DNA of 64,000 nt from Murimonas intestini (GCA_003148945.1 QGGY01000009.1:1-64000); one strand, 5' to 3'. Positions 51,138 through 61,078 are shown, counted from the first letter of the stretch. Program-made: numbers and translations. Notes: a model not told the origin generated them from the letters alone.

Positions 51138-51207
51138 TATATTATAAACTTATAAAAGTAAAGGCTGAAAGTGGCCGATACAAACTGAAAGTATAGGAGA
51201 ATCAAAT

Positions 51208-52257
51208 ATGGAAGATAGATTAACAGCCAGGCCCATGCTATTGAAACAGGCCAACCTGTCCCTTGTCCGCAAAACCATAAGGGATAAAAATACAGCTACA
51301 AGGGCGGAGATTGCACAGGAAACCAGGATCAGTTCCACCACAGTCCGCGCTCTGCTGAGTGAAATGATGCAGAACGGTGAAATAGAGAGTATCGGATTTG
51401 ATGAGTCAAGCGGCGGGCGCAAGGCTGAGAGGTACAGATTCAGGCCGGACAGATACTATGGCGCTGCTTTATGTATGGAAGGCACGAAAATTTACGGACT
51501 TCTTGTAAACACTTGCGGTGAAATAACGGATACTACAGAATTAGATATCGCAGACAGGGACATCCAGGAGGTTATAACATCCTTTCTGGACGGTCTGCTC
51601 AAGGAGAAAGAGATAAGAGCGATAGGGATAGGCGTTCCGGGAATTGTAGAGGGAGGCAGCTACTGGAAAAAGAGTATTCACGGTGATGAATGGTTTAAAT
51701 CTGACCTGGGAGATATCCTTTCGGAGAGGTATCATATCCCCGTTGTATTGGAGAATAATCTGAATGCTACTGCAATTGGATTTGGACGCTGCTATCTGAG
51801 GGAGTTTCCGGAAGAGAAGATGGAGGACACTAACATGGCCTACATTCATCTTGAAAAGGGCTGTGTCAGTGCAGGATTTATCGCCGGAGGCAGGATCATA
51901 CGCGGCTGCCATAATTTTGCAGGAGAGCTGGGACTGATTTACATGGAAGATGGCAGACTGCTGGAAGAATGGATGAATGGTACAGAAGATGATGTACAGT
52001 ATACAGCGGCAGTGACAAGAATGATCAGCTGGATCTGCGGCATACTTAACCCCAGATATATTGCCCTGGGGGGACCGGGGGTCCGCCGGGACTGCATAGG
52101 GCCGGTCAGTGACAGCCTCTATTCGCTGCTCCCCCGCAACATGTTTGCAGAAATACTGTATTCACCAGATGTGCTCCATGATTACCAGGATGGTATGGCT
52201 TATCTTACAGCAGGGCAGATGTTTGACGACGTGCAGTTCACTAAGGAAATATATTGA
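51208..52257 (+). CDS. ROK-family transcriptional regulator
   Basis: 349 residues. The N-terminal winged helix (about 12-75, TRAEIAQETRISSTTVRALL) and the ROK domain (about 80-345) show the NagC/XylR type. The ATP/sugar fold is seen in GIGVPGIVEGG and VVLENNLNATAIGFGR. The zinc motif CxCGxxGCxE expected after GELG is absent: the sequence reads NFAGELGLIYMEDGRLLEEW with no cysteines. So it is probably a sugar-sensing repressor without kinase activity. It stands alone before the convergent YesN gene, and its target is not clear. Confidence 0.87.
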   Translation: MEDRLTARPMLLKQANLSLVRKTIRDKNTATRAEIAQETRISSTTVRALLSEMMQNGEIESIGFDESSGGRKAERYRFRPDRYYGAALCMEGTKIYGLLVNTCGEITDTTELDIADRDIQEVITSFLDGLLKEKEIRAIGIGVPGIVEGGSYWKKSIHGDEWFKSDLGDILSERYHIPVVLENNLNATAIGFGRCYLREFPEEKMEDTNMAYIHLEKGCVSAGFIAGGRIIRGCHNFAGELGLIYMEDGRLLEEWMNGTEDDVQYTAAVTRMISWICGILNPRYIALGGPGVRRDCIGPVSDSLYSLLPRNMFAEILYSPDVLHDYQDGMAYLTAGQMFDDVQFTKEIY

Positions 52258-52292
52258 CGCAGGCTGATAGATGATAGACGGCAGGGTAAATT

Positions 52293-53804
52293 TTACGCAG
52301 GCTGCAGGTTTTTCAGGTACTCACTGGGAGTGCAGCTGTGGTATCGCTTAAATACCTGCCGGAAATACTGGGGATTGTTTCCAAAACCCACCTGCCGTGC
52401 TATATTGTTAATGTTGTCACTGTGGTAATAGCGCATGAGGTGTGTAGCCTCATCCATCCTTACCCTGTTCAGATAGTCAGAAAACCTGATTCCCTCTTCC
52501 TTAACAAACTGTTTGCTGAGGTAACCGACACTTACAAACAGGTAGTTTTCAGCCAGCCACTTAAGCGAGAGGTTTTCATTTGCATAGTGTTTTTTTACAT
52601 ATGCTTTTACGAGAGTGATATTAGGGCTCTGTCTTTCCGAAGAAGGACAGGCCTTTTTCTGCTGGGTTGCCACCTGCATGAAATCCTTGACGGCGCTGAT
52701 ATCAGTGCAGCTGTATAATTTGTGGAAGAAATCACAGGCTGCATCCAGGGGCTGCTCCTCACGAATGGGATTCAGCTTCAGAAAAAGACCAAGAGCCAGA
52801 TTTCTGGCTGTATCCAGTGAAAGCTGATCGTCAAAAACTGTATCAAGCACTGTGCCTATAGAAGAGGAATTATCAGCAAGCAGGATAGCTTCAGTTATGC
52901 GGTTGATCTGTGAAGGTGATGCGATGTTATTGTGGATTTCATTGACTTTACCCCCGGGATCCAGCATAAGTATCTGCTCAAAACGGGAAAGCTTGCCAAA
53001 AACAGTATGAAAAAGGTTCAGACTTGTGTCTGGATGCAGGATGTTTGGTTCAAAGGTCACTGTCTGGCCGGGACAGGTAAGCTGGCTTAAATATTCTTTT
53101 AGATTTTCCAGGTCTTTCAGGGCTGCTGCCTGAAAGATGAGAATTGCATTATTCCGGACATATAAGACAGGGAAGCAAAGCGGAATATGCCGGGCGGCAA
53201 AATATTGGTACACGTCTGAGGCGAATCTTTTCAGGCAGACCTCCTCCACATAGGAACAGACACAGGCAGTCAGATGAGCGTAAGGAATGGACAGGAGAGA
53301 CTGGTATTTTCTGTATACAGGTGGGAAATTGTCCAGAGACTCCAGAGCTTCCATAAGAAAACACTGCTCCAGCGGCGCTTCCAGTTTTGCCAGAATCTCA
53401 CGGCGGCTTTCTTCCTTATGGCGGCTTTCCAGCAGACGTTCCTGGCGAACTGCATTAAGAGCATCTATCAGCTCGTCTTTATCAGTAGGCTTTAACAGGT
53501 AGTGGCGTACCCCATAGCGCATAGCCTGTTTGGCGTACTCGAATTCGCTGTAGCCTGACAGGAGTATAAAGGTGATATTGGAATCTGATTTCATTGCCCG
53601 TTCTATTAATTCCAGGCCGCCCAGAATGGGCATCCTGATATCAGTAATGACGACATCAGGATACTCGTCACAGATGATCTCATAGGCTTCCATGCCGTTC
53701 CGGGCGGCGGCGATAAGTGTGTACCCAAGAGCTTCATAATCAATTATTTCTGCCAGTGTTTCACGTATGATCTGTTCGTCATCAGCAATCATCAGTCTTA
53801 GCAT
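52293..53804 (-). CDS. YesN-type response regulator with AraC domain
   Basis: 503 residues, partner of the overlapping YesM-type kinase. The receiver has D8/D9, phospho-acceptor D55 in TDIRMP, the Ser in LLSGYSEFEYA and Lys in LLKP, a full set. The C-terminal AraC domain (about 395-500) contains LKWLAENYLFVSVGYLSKQF and NINNIARQVGFGNNPQYF. It probably activates the GH28 operon and/or the divergent transporter. Overlap with the kinase is 23 bases. Confidence 0.92.
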   Translation of the reverse strand: MLRLMIADDEQIIRETLAEIIDYEALGYTLIAAARNGMEAYEIICDEYPDVVITDIRMPILGGLELIERAMKSDSNITFILLSGYSEFEYAKQAMRYGVRHYLLKPTDKDELIDALNAVRQERLLESRHKEESRREILAKLEAPLEQCFLMEALESLDNFPPVYRKYQSLLSIPYAHLTACVCSYVEEVCLKRFASDVYQYFAARHIPLCFPVLYVRNNAILIFQAAALKDLENLKEYLSQLTCPGQTVTFEPNILHPDTSLNLFHTVFGKLSRFEQILMLDPGGKVNEIHNNIASPSQINRITEAILLADNSSSIGTVLDTVFDDQLSLDTARNLALGLFLKLNPIREEQPLDAACDFFHKLYSCTDISAVKDFMQVATQQKKACPSSERQSPNITLVKAYVKKHYANENLSLKWLAENYLFVSVGYLSKQFVKEEGIRFSDYLNRVRMDEATHLMRYYHSDNINNIARQVGFGNNPQYFRQVFKRYHSCTPSEYLKNLQPA

Positions 53805-55578
53805 CAGAAACCTCCATTTCCTGCGGAATGACCAGAACTACAACGGCCATATCGTCTGTATTATAGAACTTCAGCCCATATTCTTCCCCGTAGAGCAGTT
53901 TTAAGCGGGAATTAATATTTGTAAGCCCCACGCCGGAGCCACGGGGAGTTACCTGCATAGTCTCAATTTTTTGAAGCAGGTCTTCAGAAAACCTGGAACC
54001 TGTATTGGATACCCTGATTCTGCATTTTTGCTCTGAGACCTGGATATTTACGTGAATCGTGCAGATATCATCTGAATATTCCATTGCGTGTTTTAAAGCG
54101 TTTTCAACGAGAGGCTGTATACAAAGTTTCGGGACACAGAGACTTGATATATCTTCGGGGACTTCAAGTATAAATTCCAGACGGTCCTTAAAACGTATCC
54201 TTTGTATACGTATATAATTCTCAAGGACGGAGAGCTCCTCTGACAGAGGAATCAGGTCATCTTGTCCATTGATTGACGCACGGAACAGGTTCCCAAGTGA
54301 CTTGGCCATGACAGAGATATCCTCCACACCATATTTTTGGGCCATCCAGTTAATTGTATCCAGTGTATTGTATAGAAAATGCGGATTAATCTGCTGCTGG
54401 AGCATTTTGATTGTGGCATCTTTGAGCAGAAGCTGCTTTTCATAATTCTGGTTCTGAAGGGATCTTACATTTTTAGTCATCTCATCAAAACTTCTGTGAA
54501 GCTGGCCTATCTCGTCCTGGCGTGATTCATACTGGTGGTTCCTGATGTCGTCAGGAGGCTGCCTGCCGTTTCCAAAGCACTGGATTTTTTCAATAAGATA
54601 ATTAAAATGTTTAAAAATAAATTTCAGAGTAGCCTGTACCGCAAACAGCGATAGTATAGTACAGCATACAGTTACGATCAGAACCTTGATCCTGGTCAGC
54701 CAAAGATTGTGGAAGATGGGGGCATAGTCCCTGAAGTACAGATAATTCCACTCAATATACGGAATAGTGCCTGCTATAATAAATTCCTTATTTCCTTCAA
54801 TTGTCATTACTGTATAAGAACGGCTGTCTTCTTTCAGAGTGCTGAAGATCTGTCCATACAGGCTGTCATTGGATGGGGAACCAGGATAAATCCGCTTTCC
54901 GTTCTCTAAAAGTACAAAGTCTGACCCATCAGGGATATAGCCCGATTTTGTGAGGGAATCCCGGATCAGTCCCCCGATGTCCACAACAATATACAGATCA
55001 GCCAGCTTTTCAAATGTCAGATATTTTTTCTGTCTGATCTGCCTGAAACAGGTGACATCACTGTCAGCAGATACAGGAGAAGCCCATTTGAGGCTCCCCT
55101 TATTGCTGTCTGCATCTGTTTCCAGTTTTGCAAGGTCAAAATTTTTGATATAGTCAGAATTGCCCATACAGATATTGCTGCCGTCCTCCAGAATGATATT
55201 GATAGACTGTACATAACTGTTATAGAAGGTGTAGGCATATAATGCCTGATATATATCTTTTTTAAAAAGAGCGGTCCTGTTTTCAGGGGAAGTATCCTTC
55301 AGCCGGTACAGGTTATCCTGTATGACAGAATCATCTATGATATTGGCAGTTATCGTCTCTATTGTCTGCATCTGTGCCGCTATGGCTGCAGCCGTATGAG
55401 ACAGGGATTTTGCATTAGATTCATACAGCTCCTGTTCATAGTAGTTTGACAGATACTGTATACTTGCATAGAATGCAAGATACATACAGAAGAGGCTGAC
55501 AGAGACGATCAGTACGATTTTTCTGTAAAGGGACAGATTTAAGAAAAAGTCCCTGTATTTTTTCAGACGGCCTGACAT
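53782..55578 (-). CDS. YesM-type sensor histidine kinase
   Basis: 598 residues: helix at about 18-38, an extracellular sensing domain to about 285, a second helix at about 292-315, HAMP, then NPHFLYN with His at about 400 and the ATPase with ENALKHAMEY and GVGLTNINSR. It lies 26 bases after the GH28 gene in the same direction, so the enzyme and its sensor are co-transcribed. The extracellular part should bind a pectic oligosaccharide or a transporter subunit, by analogy. Confidence 0.92.
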   Translation of the reverse strand: MSGRLKKYRDFFLNLSLYRKIVLIVSVSLFCMYLAFYASIQYLSNYYEQELYESNAKSLSHTAAAIAAQMQTIETITANIIDDSVIQDNLYRLKDTSPENRTALFKKDIYQALYAYTFYNSYVQSINIILEDGSNICMGNSDYIKNFDLAKLETDADSNKGSLKWASPVSADSDVTCFRQIRQKKYLTFEKLADLYIVVDIGGLIRDSLTKSGYIPDGSDFVLLENGKRIYPGSPSNDSLYGQIFSTLKEDSRSYTVMTIEGNKEFIIAGTIPYIEWNYLYFRDYAPIFHNLWLTRIKVLIVTVCCTILSLFAVQATLKFIFKHFNYLIEKIQCFGNGRQPPDDIRNHQYESRQDEIGQLHRSFDEMTKNVRSLQNQNYEKQLLLKDATIKMLQQQINPHFLYNTLDTINWMAQKYGVEDISVMAKSLGNLFRASINGQDDLIPLSEELSVLENYIRIQRIRFKDRLEFILEVPEDISSLCVPKLCIQPLVENALKHAMEYSDDICTIHVNIQVSEQKCRIRVSNTGSRFSEDLLQKIETMQVTPRGSGVGLTNINSRLKLLYGEEYGLKFYNTDDMAVVVLVIPQEMEVSDAKTDDC

Positions 55579-55604
55579 AGGATACCTCCAAACTCAGGAT
55601 AATG

Positions 55605-56879
55605 TTAACTTCTTATTGTTATTTCCACGTCTTTCATGTTTATATTTTTGACCTGATGGATAGAGCCAAATTCTTTTGCATATATTTTAACATTCTCCAT
55701 CTGGATATTCTGGATGGGGTTTTCGTCAAATGCCTGGATAAAGAAGGCTGTGGACCGGCCTGTATAGTTTTCTTCATATGATGATGTCAGATTTTTGATA
55801 ACCATATTTTTGACCTGGGGCATGCCTTTTCCTTCAGGAACCTTTTCTGTGAGAAGCTCCCAGCGTTTTGGGATTTTCCCCTGATAATTTTTGGGTATCA
55901 CCGGATAGCTGAAATCTGGAAACCAGTTGGTGTTTAAATTAATGGCAAAGTCTACATTTATCATATCCAGGTCTTCCACCCGTGTATGGTCTATAAAGCC
56001 TCCTCTTATTTTAGAGGATTTGATGTATACGCCGTTGTCCGTACCGATGAAGTGAATGTCATGGAGATAGATTTCATCCATGCCTCCGGCCATATCACTT
56101 CCAAAGGCCAGCCCCATACCTTCACGAAGTGTGCAGTCTTTGACCTCCACTTTTTCACAGATACGGTTTACACGCATGCCGTCTGCATTCATGCCGGATT
56201 TTATGACAATGTTGTCATCATTGCAGGATATGTCGCAGTCTTCAATAAGTACATCACAGCAGGAATCAATATCTATCCCGTCCGTACTCGGTCCCTGGGC
56301 ATTTGTGATCCAGACACCCTGCACGAGAACATGGCTGCAATAGCATATATGAAGGTTCCAGAAGCCGGACCTGGTCAGGTGAATATCCTTACAGATCACA
56401 TTTTTACAATTCCGCAGCTGGACTAGGCGCGGACGCAGACAGTCATAGTCAGCGGCCCATCTAAGCCCCATTTTTTCATATTCGCTGCACATTCCGCCTT
56501 TGCGGTCTTTCCCCCAGAACTTTTCCCACCAGATCTCGCCCTGCCCGTCAAGTGTACCTGTACCTGAGATGACGATGTCTTCACAGTCTATGGCATTGAG
56601 CAGAGCGCCCATCCATTCCATCTCTATCCCGGCGGCCCGGGTCTGCATTAGGGGGTAAGCGTCCTCATTTTTACTGCCAAGTAAAATGGCGCCTTCATCC
56701 AGATGAAGCTCCATATGGCTCCTTAAAAAAAGGCTTCCGGTGAGATAGATGCCTCTTTGGACCACAGCCTTTCCCTCTGACGCCCCGGCATCATCTATGA
56801 GCTGCTGAAGCTTGCCTGTCACATCCGTCAGCCCATTTGGTTCAATCCCGTAATCTGAAGAATATAATGTTTTTTTCAT
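55605..56879 (-). CDS. GH28 family glycoside hydrolase (polygalacturonase-like)
   Basis: 424 residues, right-handed beta-helix. The conserved acids are present in STDGIDIDS (D200/D203) and CNDDN (D221/D222). The usual GHG and RIK motifs are altered: the first reads EGMGLAFGSD with Met in place of His, the second GVYIKS with Tyr in place of Arg. There is no signal peptide, so it works inside the cell on imported oligomers, as expected with the CUT1 transporter nearby. It is the first gene of an operon with YesM and YesN. Specificity could be galacturonide or rhamnogalacturonan-derived. Confidence 0.85.
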   Translation of the reverse strand: MKKTLYSSDYGIEPNGLTDVTGKLQQLIDDAGASEGKAVVQRGIYLTGSLFLRSHMELHLDEGAILLGSKNEDAYPLMQTRAAGIEMEWMGALLNAIDCEDIVISGTGTLDGQGEIWWEKFWGKDRKGGMCSEYEKMGLRWAADYDCLRPRLVQLRNCKNVICKDIHLTRSGFWNLHICYCSHVLVQGVWITNAQGPSTDGIDIDSCCDVLIEDCDISCNDDNIVIKSGMNADGMRVNRICEKVEVKDCTLREGMGLAFGSDMAGGMDEIYLHDIHFIGTDNGVYIKSSKIRGGFIDHTRVEDLDMINVDFAINLNTNWFPDFSYPVIPKNYQGKIPKRWELLTEKVPEGKGMPQVKNMVIKNLTSSYEENYTGRSTAFFIQAFDENPIQNIQMENVKIYAKEFGSIHQVKNINMKDVEITIRS

Positions 56880-57158
56880 ATTTTCACAGCTTCCTCCTGT
56901 TACTTTTAGAAGTAATATATAAGTTAACTCCCAATCAACTTATTTACTTAGAGTTATACAGGAAATATTTATTCCGGGGAATAGCAGAAACCGACATTCG
57001 TCTGACAAAAACCGTGCAATATTTTCAGCAGTCCATTATTTCCGGCATGCGGGCAAAGGAGCAGAGGGGATGATGAGGTTTGCATTTCAAAGGTGATTTT
57101 GATATAGTTAACGCAGATACTAGTGACATAAGATGCTGACTGCGGAGAGGAAAACAGA
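56880..57158. other. Divergent regulatory gap
   Basis: Between the GH28 operon (minus) and the orphan regulator (plus). It is AT-rich and has AGGAGG for GH28 but no complete sigma-A promoter I can support on either strand, in keeping with activator-controlled promoters. No gene seen. Confidence 0.45.
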
Positions 57159-58673
57159 ATGCGGAAACTGCTTATTGTAGACAGTGAGCCAGAAGACAGG
57201 GAGAGGCTGGCGTCACTTCTTAAATGGGAAAGTTATGGAATTGCACTGGCAGGTATGGCAGAGAACGGAGAAAGAGGTCTGGAGAAGATAAGGGAGATCA
57301 GGCCTGATATTGTAGTTACAGATATTAGAATGCCGGTAATGAACGGTGTGGAGATGATAGAGAGCGGGAGGAAGATCAAGCCGGAGATAATTTTTATTGT
57401 TGTAGCCCAATATGAAGGCTATGAATATACAAGTAAAATGATGGAATGCGGAGTGAAGTATTATCTGCTGAAGCCATGCAGACAAGACAGACTGAAGGAA
57501 GCAGTAATGAAAGCGCTGGATGAACTGACAAGTTTTGAAGAGAGAGAAGAAGGCGGCAGGATGCGGCTATTTCGGAACAGCGTTTTTAGCGGGGCTGTGA
57601 ATAGTGACGACAGGATGATCCTTTTGGCCAGGGCAGAGCGGGAGTGCGACTATACATTTTTAAGCCCTCTGCGTGACAGCAGGGAGCGGCTTCACCGTCT
57701 CATTGTCTGCCGGACCGGGGAGCATATTGATATCTTGGGGCAATATGCATCTGAAAGGCCATCAGGACAGAAGGAAGGGAGAAAGGTATACTGGAACAGT
57801 CCGGAAATATGGAAAGACGGAAAAAAAGTGCCTTTCCATATTTCCCAAAAAGAGGAGAGCTATTTATACCAGGCGCTCAGAAGGATCGTGGAAGAGGGAA
57901 AAACCGGGAGTACAGCATTTTTGCTGAGCGTCCATGTCTTTCAAAATATAATGGAAGCCAGAGATCCCGGCGAGTGGCCGCCGCGCCCTTTTCCGGAGGT
58001 GATTGTCAGGGAACCGGAGAGCCTGAAAGAGGCATTTTTTTATATAAGAGGATCAGCGCCGGAGGGAACAAAGATCCCGTATCTTCATTTAAAGGGTGAA
58101 AAAGACTGTGCAGCCCTGCTGTTTCACTTTAATCTGATATACAGCATGTTCACTGTTAAAAATTGTACAGCTAAAGAAATCCTTCAGATGAGCGCAGTAC
58201 TTGTGGGAACTCTCTATCATGCCGGAACTGAAAAACTGTATAACAGGCTGCCTGAAAGGTATACAAAAGCCCTGGTTTATAAAACAGTTCAGCAGATCAT
58301 AGTGGAAGAAGAATTTGGTGATCTCCCTTCAGAAGAGTTTAAGATGGCAGTGATACTGCAGGTAATCTATGCAAATCTGAACAAGAAGGAGCTGAGCGCC
58401 CTGTGGCTGTGCAGAAATATCCTGCACATGAATGAAGATTATTTCAGCCGCATATTTATGGCCGGGATGCATGAAAAATTTTCTGTCTATCTGACAAAAA
58501 TCCGTATAGAGACAGCTGCCGGGATCATGAGATCTGAACCTGAAATACCTGTGTCAAACCTGGCTCAGATCGTGGGATATGACGCTGACGGACAGCATTT
58601 TTCCAGAGTATTTAAGAAATATATGGGAATTCCGCCTTCCCGGTTCAAATCCAGAGAACCATTTTTTGGATAG
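57159..58673 (+). CDS. YesN-like regulator with degenerate receiver, no kinase partner
   Basis: 504 residues. The receiver keeps D8 and phospho-acceptor D55 (TDIRMP) and the Lys in LLKP, but the second acidic residue is S9 and the Ser/Thr switch is Ala in VVAQYEGYEY. The C-terminal AraC domain (about 405-500) is intact, with VSNLAQIVGYDADGQHFSRVF. No kinase gene is adjacent. It lies just before the CUT1 operon and divergent from the GH28 operon, so it likely controls the transporter, maybe without phosphorylation. ATG 57159 follows GGAGAGG. Confidence 0.88.
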   Translation: MRKLLIVDSEPEDRERLASLLKWESYGIALAGMAENGERGLEKIREIRPDIVVTDIRMPVMNGVEMIESGRKIKPEIIFIVVAQYEGYEYTSKMMECGVKYYLLKPCRQDRLKEAVMKALDELTSFEEREEGGRMRLFRNSVFSGAVNSDDRMILLARAERECDYTFLSPLRDSRERLHRLIVCRTGEHIDILGQYASERPSGQKEGRKVYWNSPEIWKDGKKVPFHISQKEESYLYQALRRIVEEGKTGSTAFLLSVHVFQNIMEARDPGEWPPRPFPEVIVREPESLKEAFFYIRGSAPEGTKIPYLHLKGEKDCAALLFHFNLIYSMFTVKNCTAKEILQMSAVLVGTLYHAGTEKLYNRLPERYTKALVYKTVQQIIVEEEFGDLPSEEFKMAVILQVIYANLNKKELSALWLCRNILHMNEDYFSRIFMAGMHEKFSVYLTKIRIETAAGIMRSEPEIPVSNLAQIVGYDADGQHFSRVFKKYMGIPPSRFKSREPFFG

Positions 58674-58692
58674 GAAAACCCGCTTTTTTGAC

Positions 58693-58721
58693 TTTACAGC
58701 CAGAGGGGATAAATATAGAAT
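58693..58721 (+). promoter_or_regulatory. Promoter of the second sugar transporter
   Basis: TTTACA (58693-58698), 17-base spacer, TAGAAT (58716-58721). A small hairpin GCAGCC/GGCTGC (58744-58759) follows in the leader before the AAGGGGG ribosome-binding site. Confidence 0.6.
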
Positions 58722-58786
58722 GTAGACATCAAATAGGTGTCATGCAGCCCGATGGCTGCGGCAGCAAAAGAAAAGGGGGATTCTAA

Positions 58787-60121
58787 ATGAAAAAGAAACT
58801 ATTAGCAGGATCATTGGCTGCAGTCATGGCGGCGGCAGCGTTTGCAGGATGTTCTCAGGGTGCACAGACAAAAACGGCAAAGGAGCCGGCAAAGAAAAGT
58901 GAGACAGAAGTAAACCTCACCAGGTCAGGCGATGAAAAAGTAACATTGAGCTTTTGCTGGTGGGGAAACCAGACGAGAAATGATCTTACAAAAAAAGCAG
59001 TGGACCTTTATATGAGCAATAATCCGAATGTTGAGATCAAAGTTGAGTTTACAGATTGGACAGGCTACTGGGATAAGCTGTCAGCTATGGCGGCAGGAGG
59101 CAATCTGCCGGATATCATGCAGCAGGATTACGGATATCTGGGCAGCTATCAAAGCAGCGGACAGCTGGCTGATCTTTCGGAATTTATAGACAGCGGTGTC
59201 ATTGATACGGAAAAGATAAATAAATCTGTCATCGACAGCAGCACAATCGATGGCAAATGCTATGGAATAAGCAGCGGAGTCACAGCCCTCATGATGGATT
59301 ATGATAAAGCAATCGTGGAGGAAGCAGGTGTAACAATTCCTCAGCAGATGACATTTGACGAGTTATATGACATATCACAGGAGATTTATGATAAGACAGG
59401 AGCAAGGACTTATTTTGACGGAGGAATGAATACGTTAAAATATATGGCCAGAGTAAACGGAAGTTCACTTTTTGAAGACATTAATGCCGGGGATGATACC
59501 TCTGTAAAAGAACATTTCGCACTTGTGGAGAAATTCGCACAGGCAGAATTTGCCATCTCACCTGATGTACTGGCGGAAAAAAATCCGTATGTGGTAGAAA
59601 CAAAGCCTATAAATGATGGGACAACCTGGAATGATTTTTCATACTGCAACCAGTATATAAGCATCTGCAGCGCAGCCGGCCGTGAACTGGGAATTACTAT
59701 GTACCCCACAGTTGAGGGGAAGGATACTAAGCCTATGTACCTTCAGCCGGCAGCCTTCTTAAGTGTTGCTGAAACTTCCAGGAATAAAGAAGAGGCGGCA
59801 AAATTTATTAACTGGTTCATAAACAGTGTAGAATGTAATGAGATTCTTATGGCAGAGAGAGGAATGCCTGTCAATACAGATGTATCAGAGGCTATTAAGC
59901 CTAAGGCTGATCCGGTTGCGCAGGTAGTTTTTGATTATGTGGCAGAAGTAAATACGGTGGCAGGCTCAGTAGACCCGCCTGAACCAGAAGGAAGAGCTGA
60001 AGTGGATGATTTATGCAACTCTATTGTTGAAAATCTCAGATATGGTGATATCACAGTGGAGGAAGCCACAGAATCCTTTATGACCGATGCTAAGAGAATT
60101 TTAGATGAGGCAGCAAAATAG
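58787..60121 (+). CDS. CUT1 sugar ABC transporter solute-binding lipoprotein
   Basis: 444 residues, family 1 solute-binding protein. The signal peptide ends AAFAGC with Cys22 as lipid attachment site, then a Lys/Thr-rich linker. The mature protein begins with VTLSFCWWGNQTRNDL, typical of multiple-sugar binders. It leads the operon with two permeases, and no terminator follows it, unlike the first locus. Substrate is inferred from the GH28 operon next door. Confidence 0.9.
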   Translation: MKKKLLAGSLAAVMAAAAFAGCSQGAQTKTAKEPAKKSETEVNLTRSGDEKVTLSFCWWGNQTRNDLTKKAVDLYMSNNPNVEIKVEFTDWTGYWDKLSAMAAGGNLPDIMQQDYGYLGSYQSSGQLADLSEFIDSGVIDTEKINKSVIDSSTIDGKCYGISSGVTALMMDYDKAIVEEAGVTIPQQMTFDELYDISQEIYDKTGARTYFDGGMNTLKYMARVNGSSLFEDINAGDDTSVKEHFALVEKFAQAEFAISPDVLAEKNPYVVETKPINDGTTWNDFSYCNQYISICSAAGRELGITMYPTVEGKDTKPMYLQPAAFLSVAETSRNKEEAAKFINWFINSVECNEILMAERGMPVNTDVSEAIKPKADPVAQVVFDYVAEVNTVAGSVDPPEPEGRAEVDDLCNSIVENLRYGDITVEEATESFMTDAKRILDEAAK

Positions 60122-60148
60122 GCGGACACGCATGCGGAGGGGAATAGT

Positions 60149-61078
60149 ATGAAACAGACAGAAAAACCTCCCAAAAGTAAAAAGACGCTGGCGCAGAAGC
60201 TGAACACGGAGAAGGCGGCAGGGTATGTATTTATCTTGCCCTTCATCATAGGCTTCCTGGCTTTTATGGCTGTCCCAATGGCTTTATCTTTTGGATTTTC
60301 TTTTACGAGATATAATATACTGGAATCGCCTGTCTTTATCGGGATCGAGAATTATATGACAATGTTTACAAAGGATGCGAAATTCTGGAAGGTATTTGGA
60401 GTTACCATGTATTATGTATTCTGCTCTGTTCCCCTCAGGCTTATTATGGCTCTGGCAGTGGCCATGCTGCTTGTCAGGGGAACAAAAGCTTCAGGCTTTT
60501 ACCGCGCTGTGTACTATCTGCCGTCTATTATGGGATCAAGTGTGGCTGTAGCTATTCTATGGAAAAGGATGTTTTCAGGGGACGGAGTGATCAACACCAT
60601 GCTGCAGGCCATAGGGATTCCGTGCAGTACGGCCTGGCTGGGGCGCTCTGACACTGCTATATGGACATTGATCATCCTGGCGGTCTGGCAGTTTGGATCT
60701 TCTATGCTGATATTTTTATCAGGACTGAAGCAGATTCCTGTCAATCTGTATGAGGCAGCTATTATGGACGGGGCAGGCGGTTTCCAGAAATTTTTTAAGA
60801 TCACTCTTCCCATGCTGACCCCCTCCATCTTTTTTAATCTGATCAATCAGCTGATTACAGGTTTTATGGCATTCACACAGAGCTATATCATCACTCAGGG
60901 AGGCCCCCGGGACAGTACCAGGTTTTATGCAGTATACATGTACCAGAATTCATTTACATACAATAAACTTGGATATGGCTGTGCCATGGCCTGGTTCATG
61001 ATACTGGTGATAGGGCTGCTGACATTCATCTTGTTTAAATCCCAGAACAAATGGGTCTACTACGAATCTGAAGGTTGA
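60149..61078 (+). CDS. CUT1 sugar ABC transporter permease (MalF/UgpA-like)
   Basis: 309 residues with six predicted helices and the EAA loop YEAAIMDGAGGFQKFFKITL. A basic, Lys-rich start (KPPKSKKTLAQKL) faces the cytoplasm. ATG 60149 follows GCGGAGGGG. It is followed by the second permease, whose frame overlaps its end. Confidence 0.92.
   Translation: MKQTEKPPKSKKTLAQKLNTEKAAGYVFILPFIIGFLAFMAVPMALSFGFSFTRYNILESPVFIGIENYMTMFTKDAKFWKVFGVTMYYVFCSVPLRLIMALAVAMLLVRGTKASGFYRAVYYLPSIMGSSVAVAILWKRMFSGDGVINTMLQAIGIPCSTAWLGRSDTAIWTLIILAVWQFGSSMLIFLSGLKQIPVNLYEAAIMDGAGGFQKFFKITLPMLTPSIFFNLINQLITGFMAFTQSYIITQGGPRDSTRFYAVYMYQNSFTYNKLGYGCAMAWFMILVIGLLTFILFKSQNKWVYYESEG

Noticed and set aside
51011-51196. 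61-residue plus-strand frame before the ROK gene
   Set aside because: It runs through the ROK promoter and has no ribosome-binding site.
56837-57073. 78-residue plus-strand frame in the divergent gap
   Set aside because: It starts inside the GH28 gene on the other strand, has no proper ribosome-binding site and no recognised motif.
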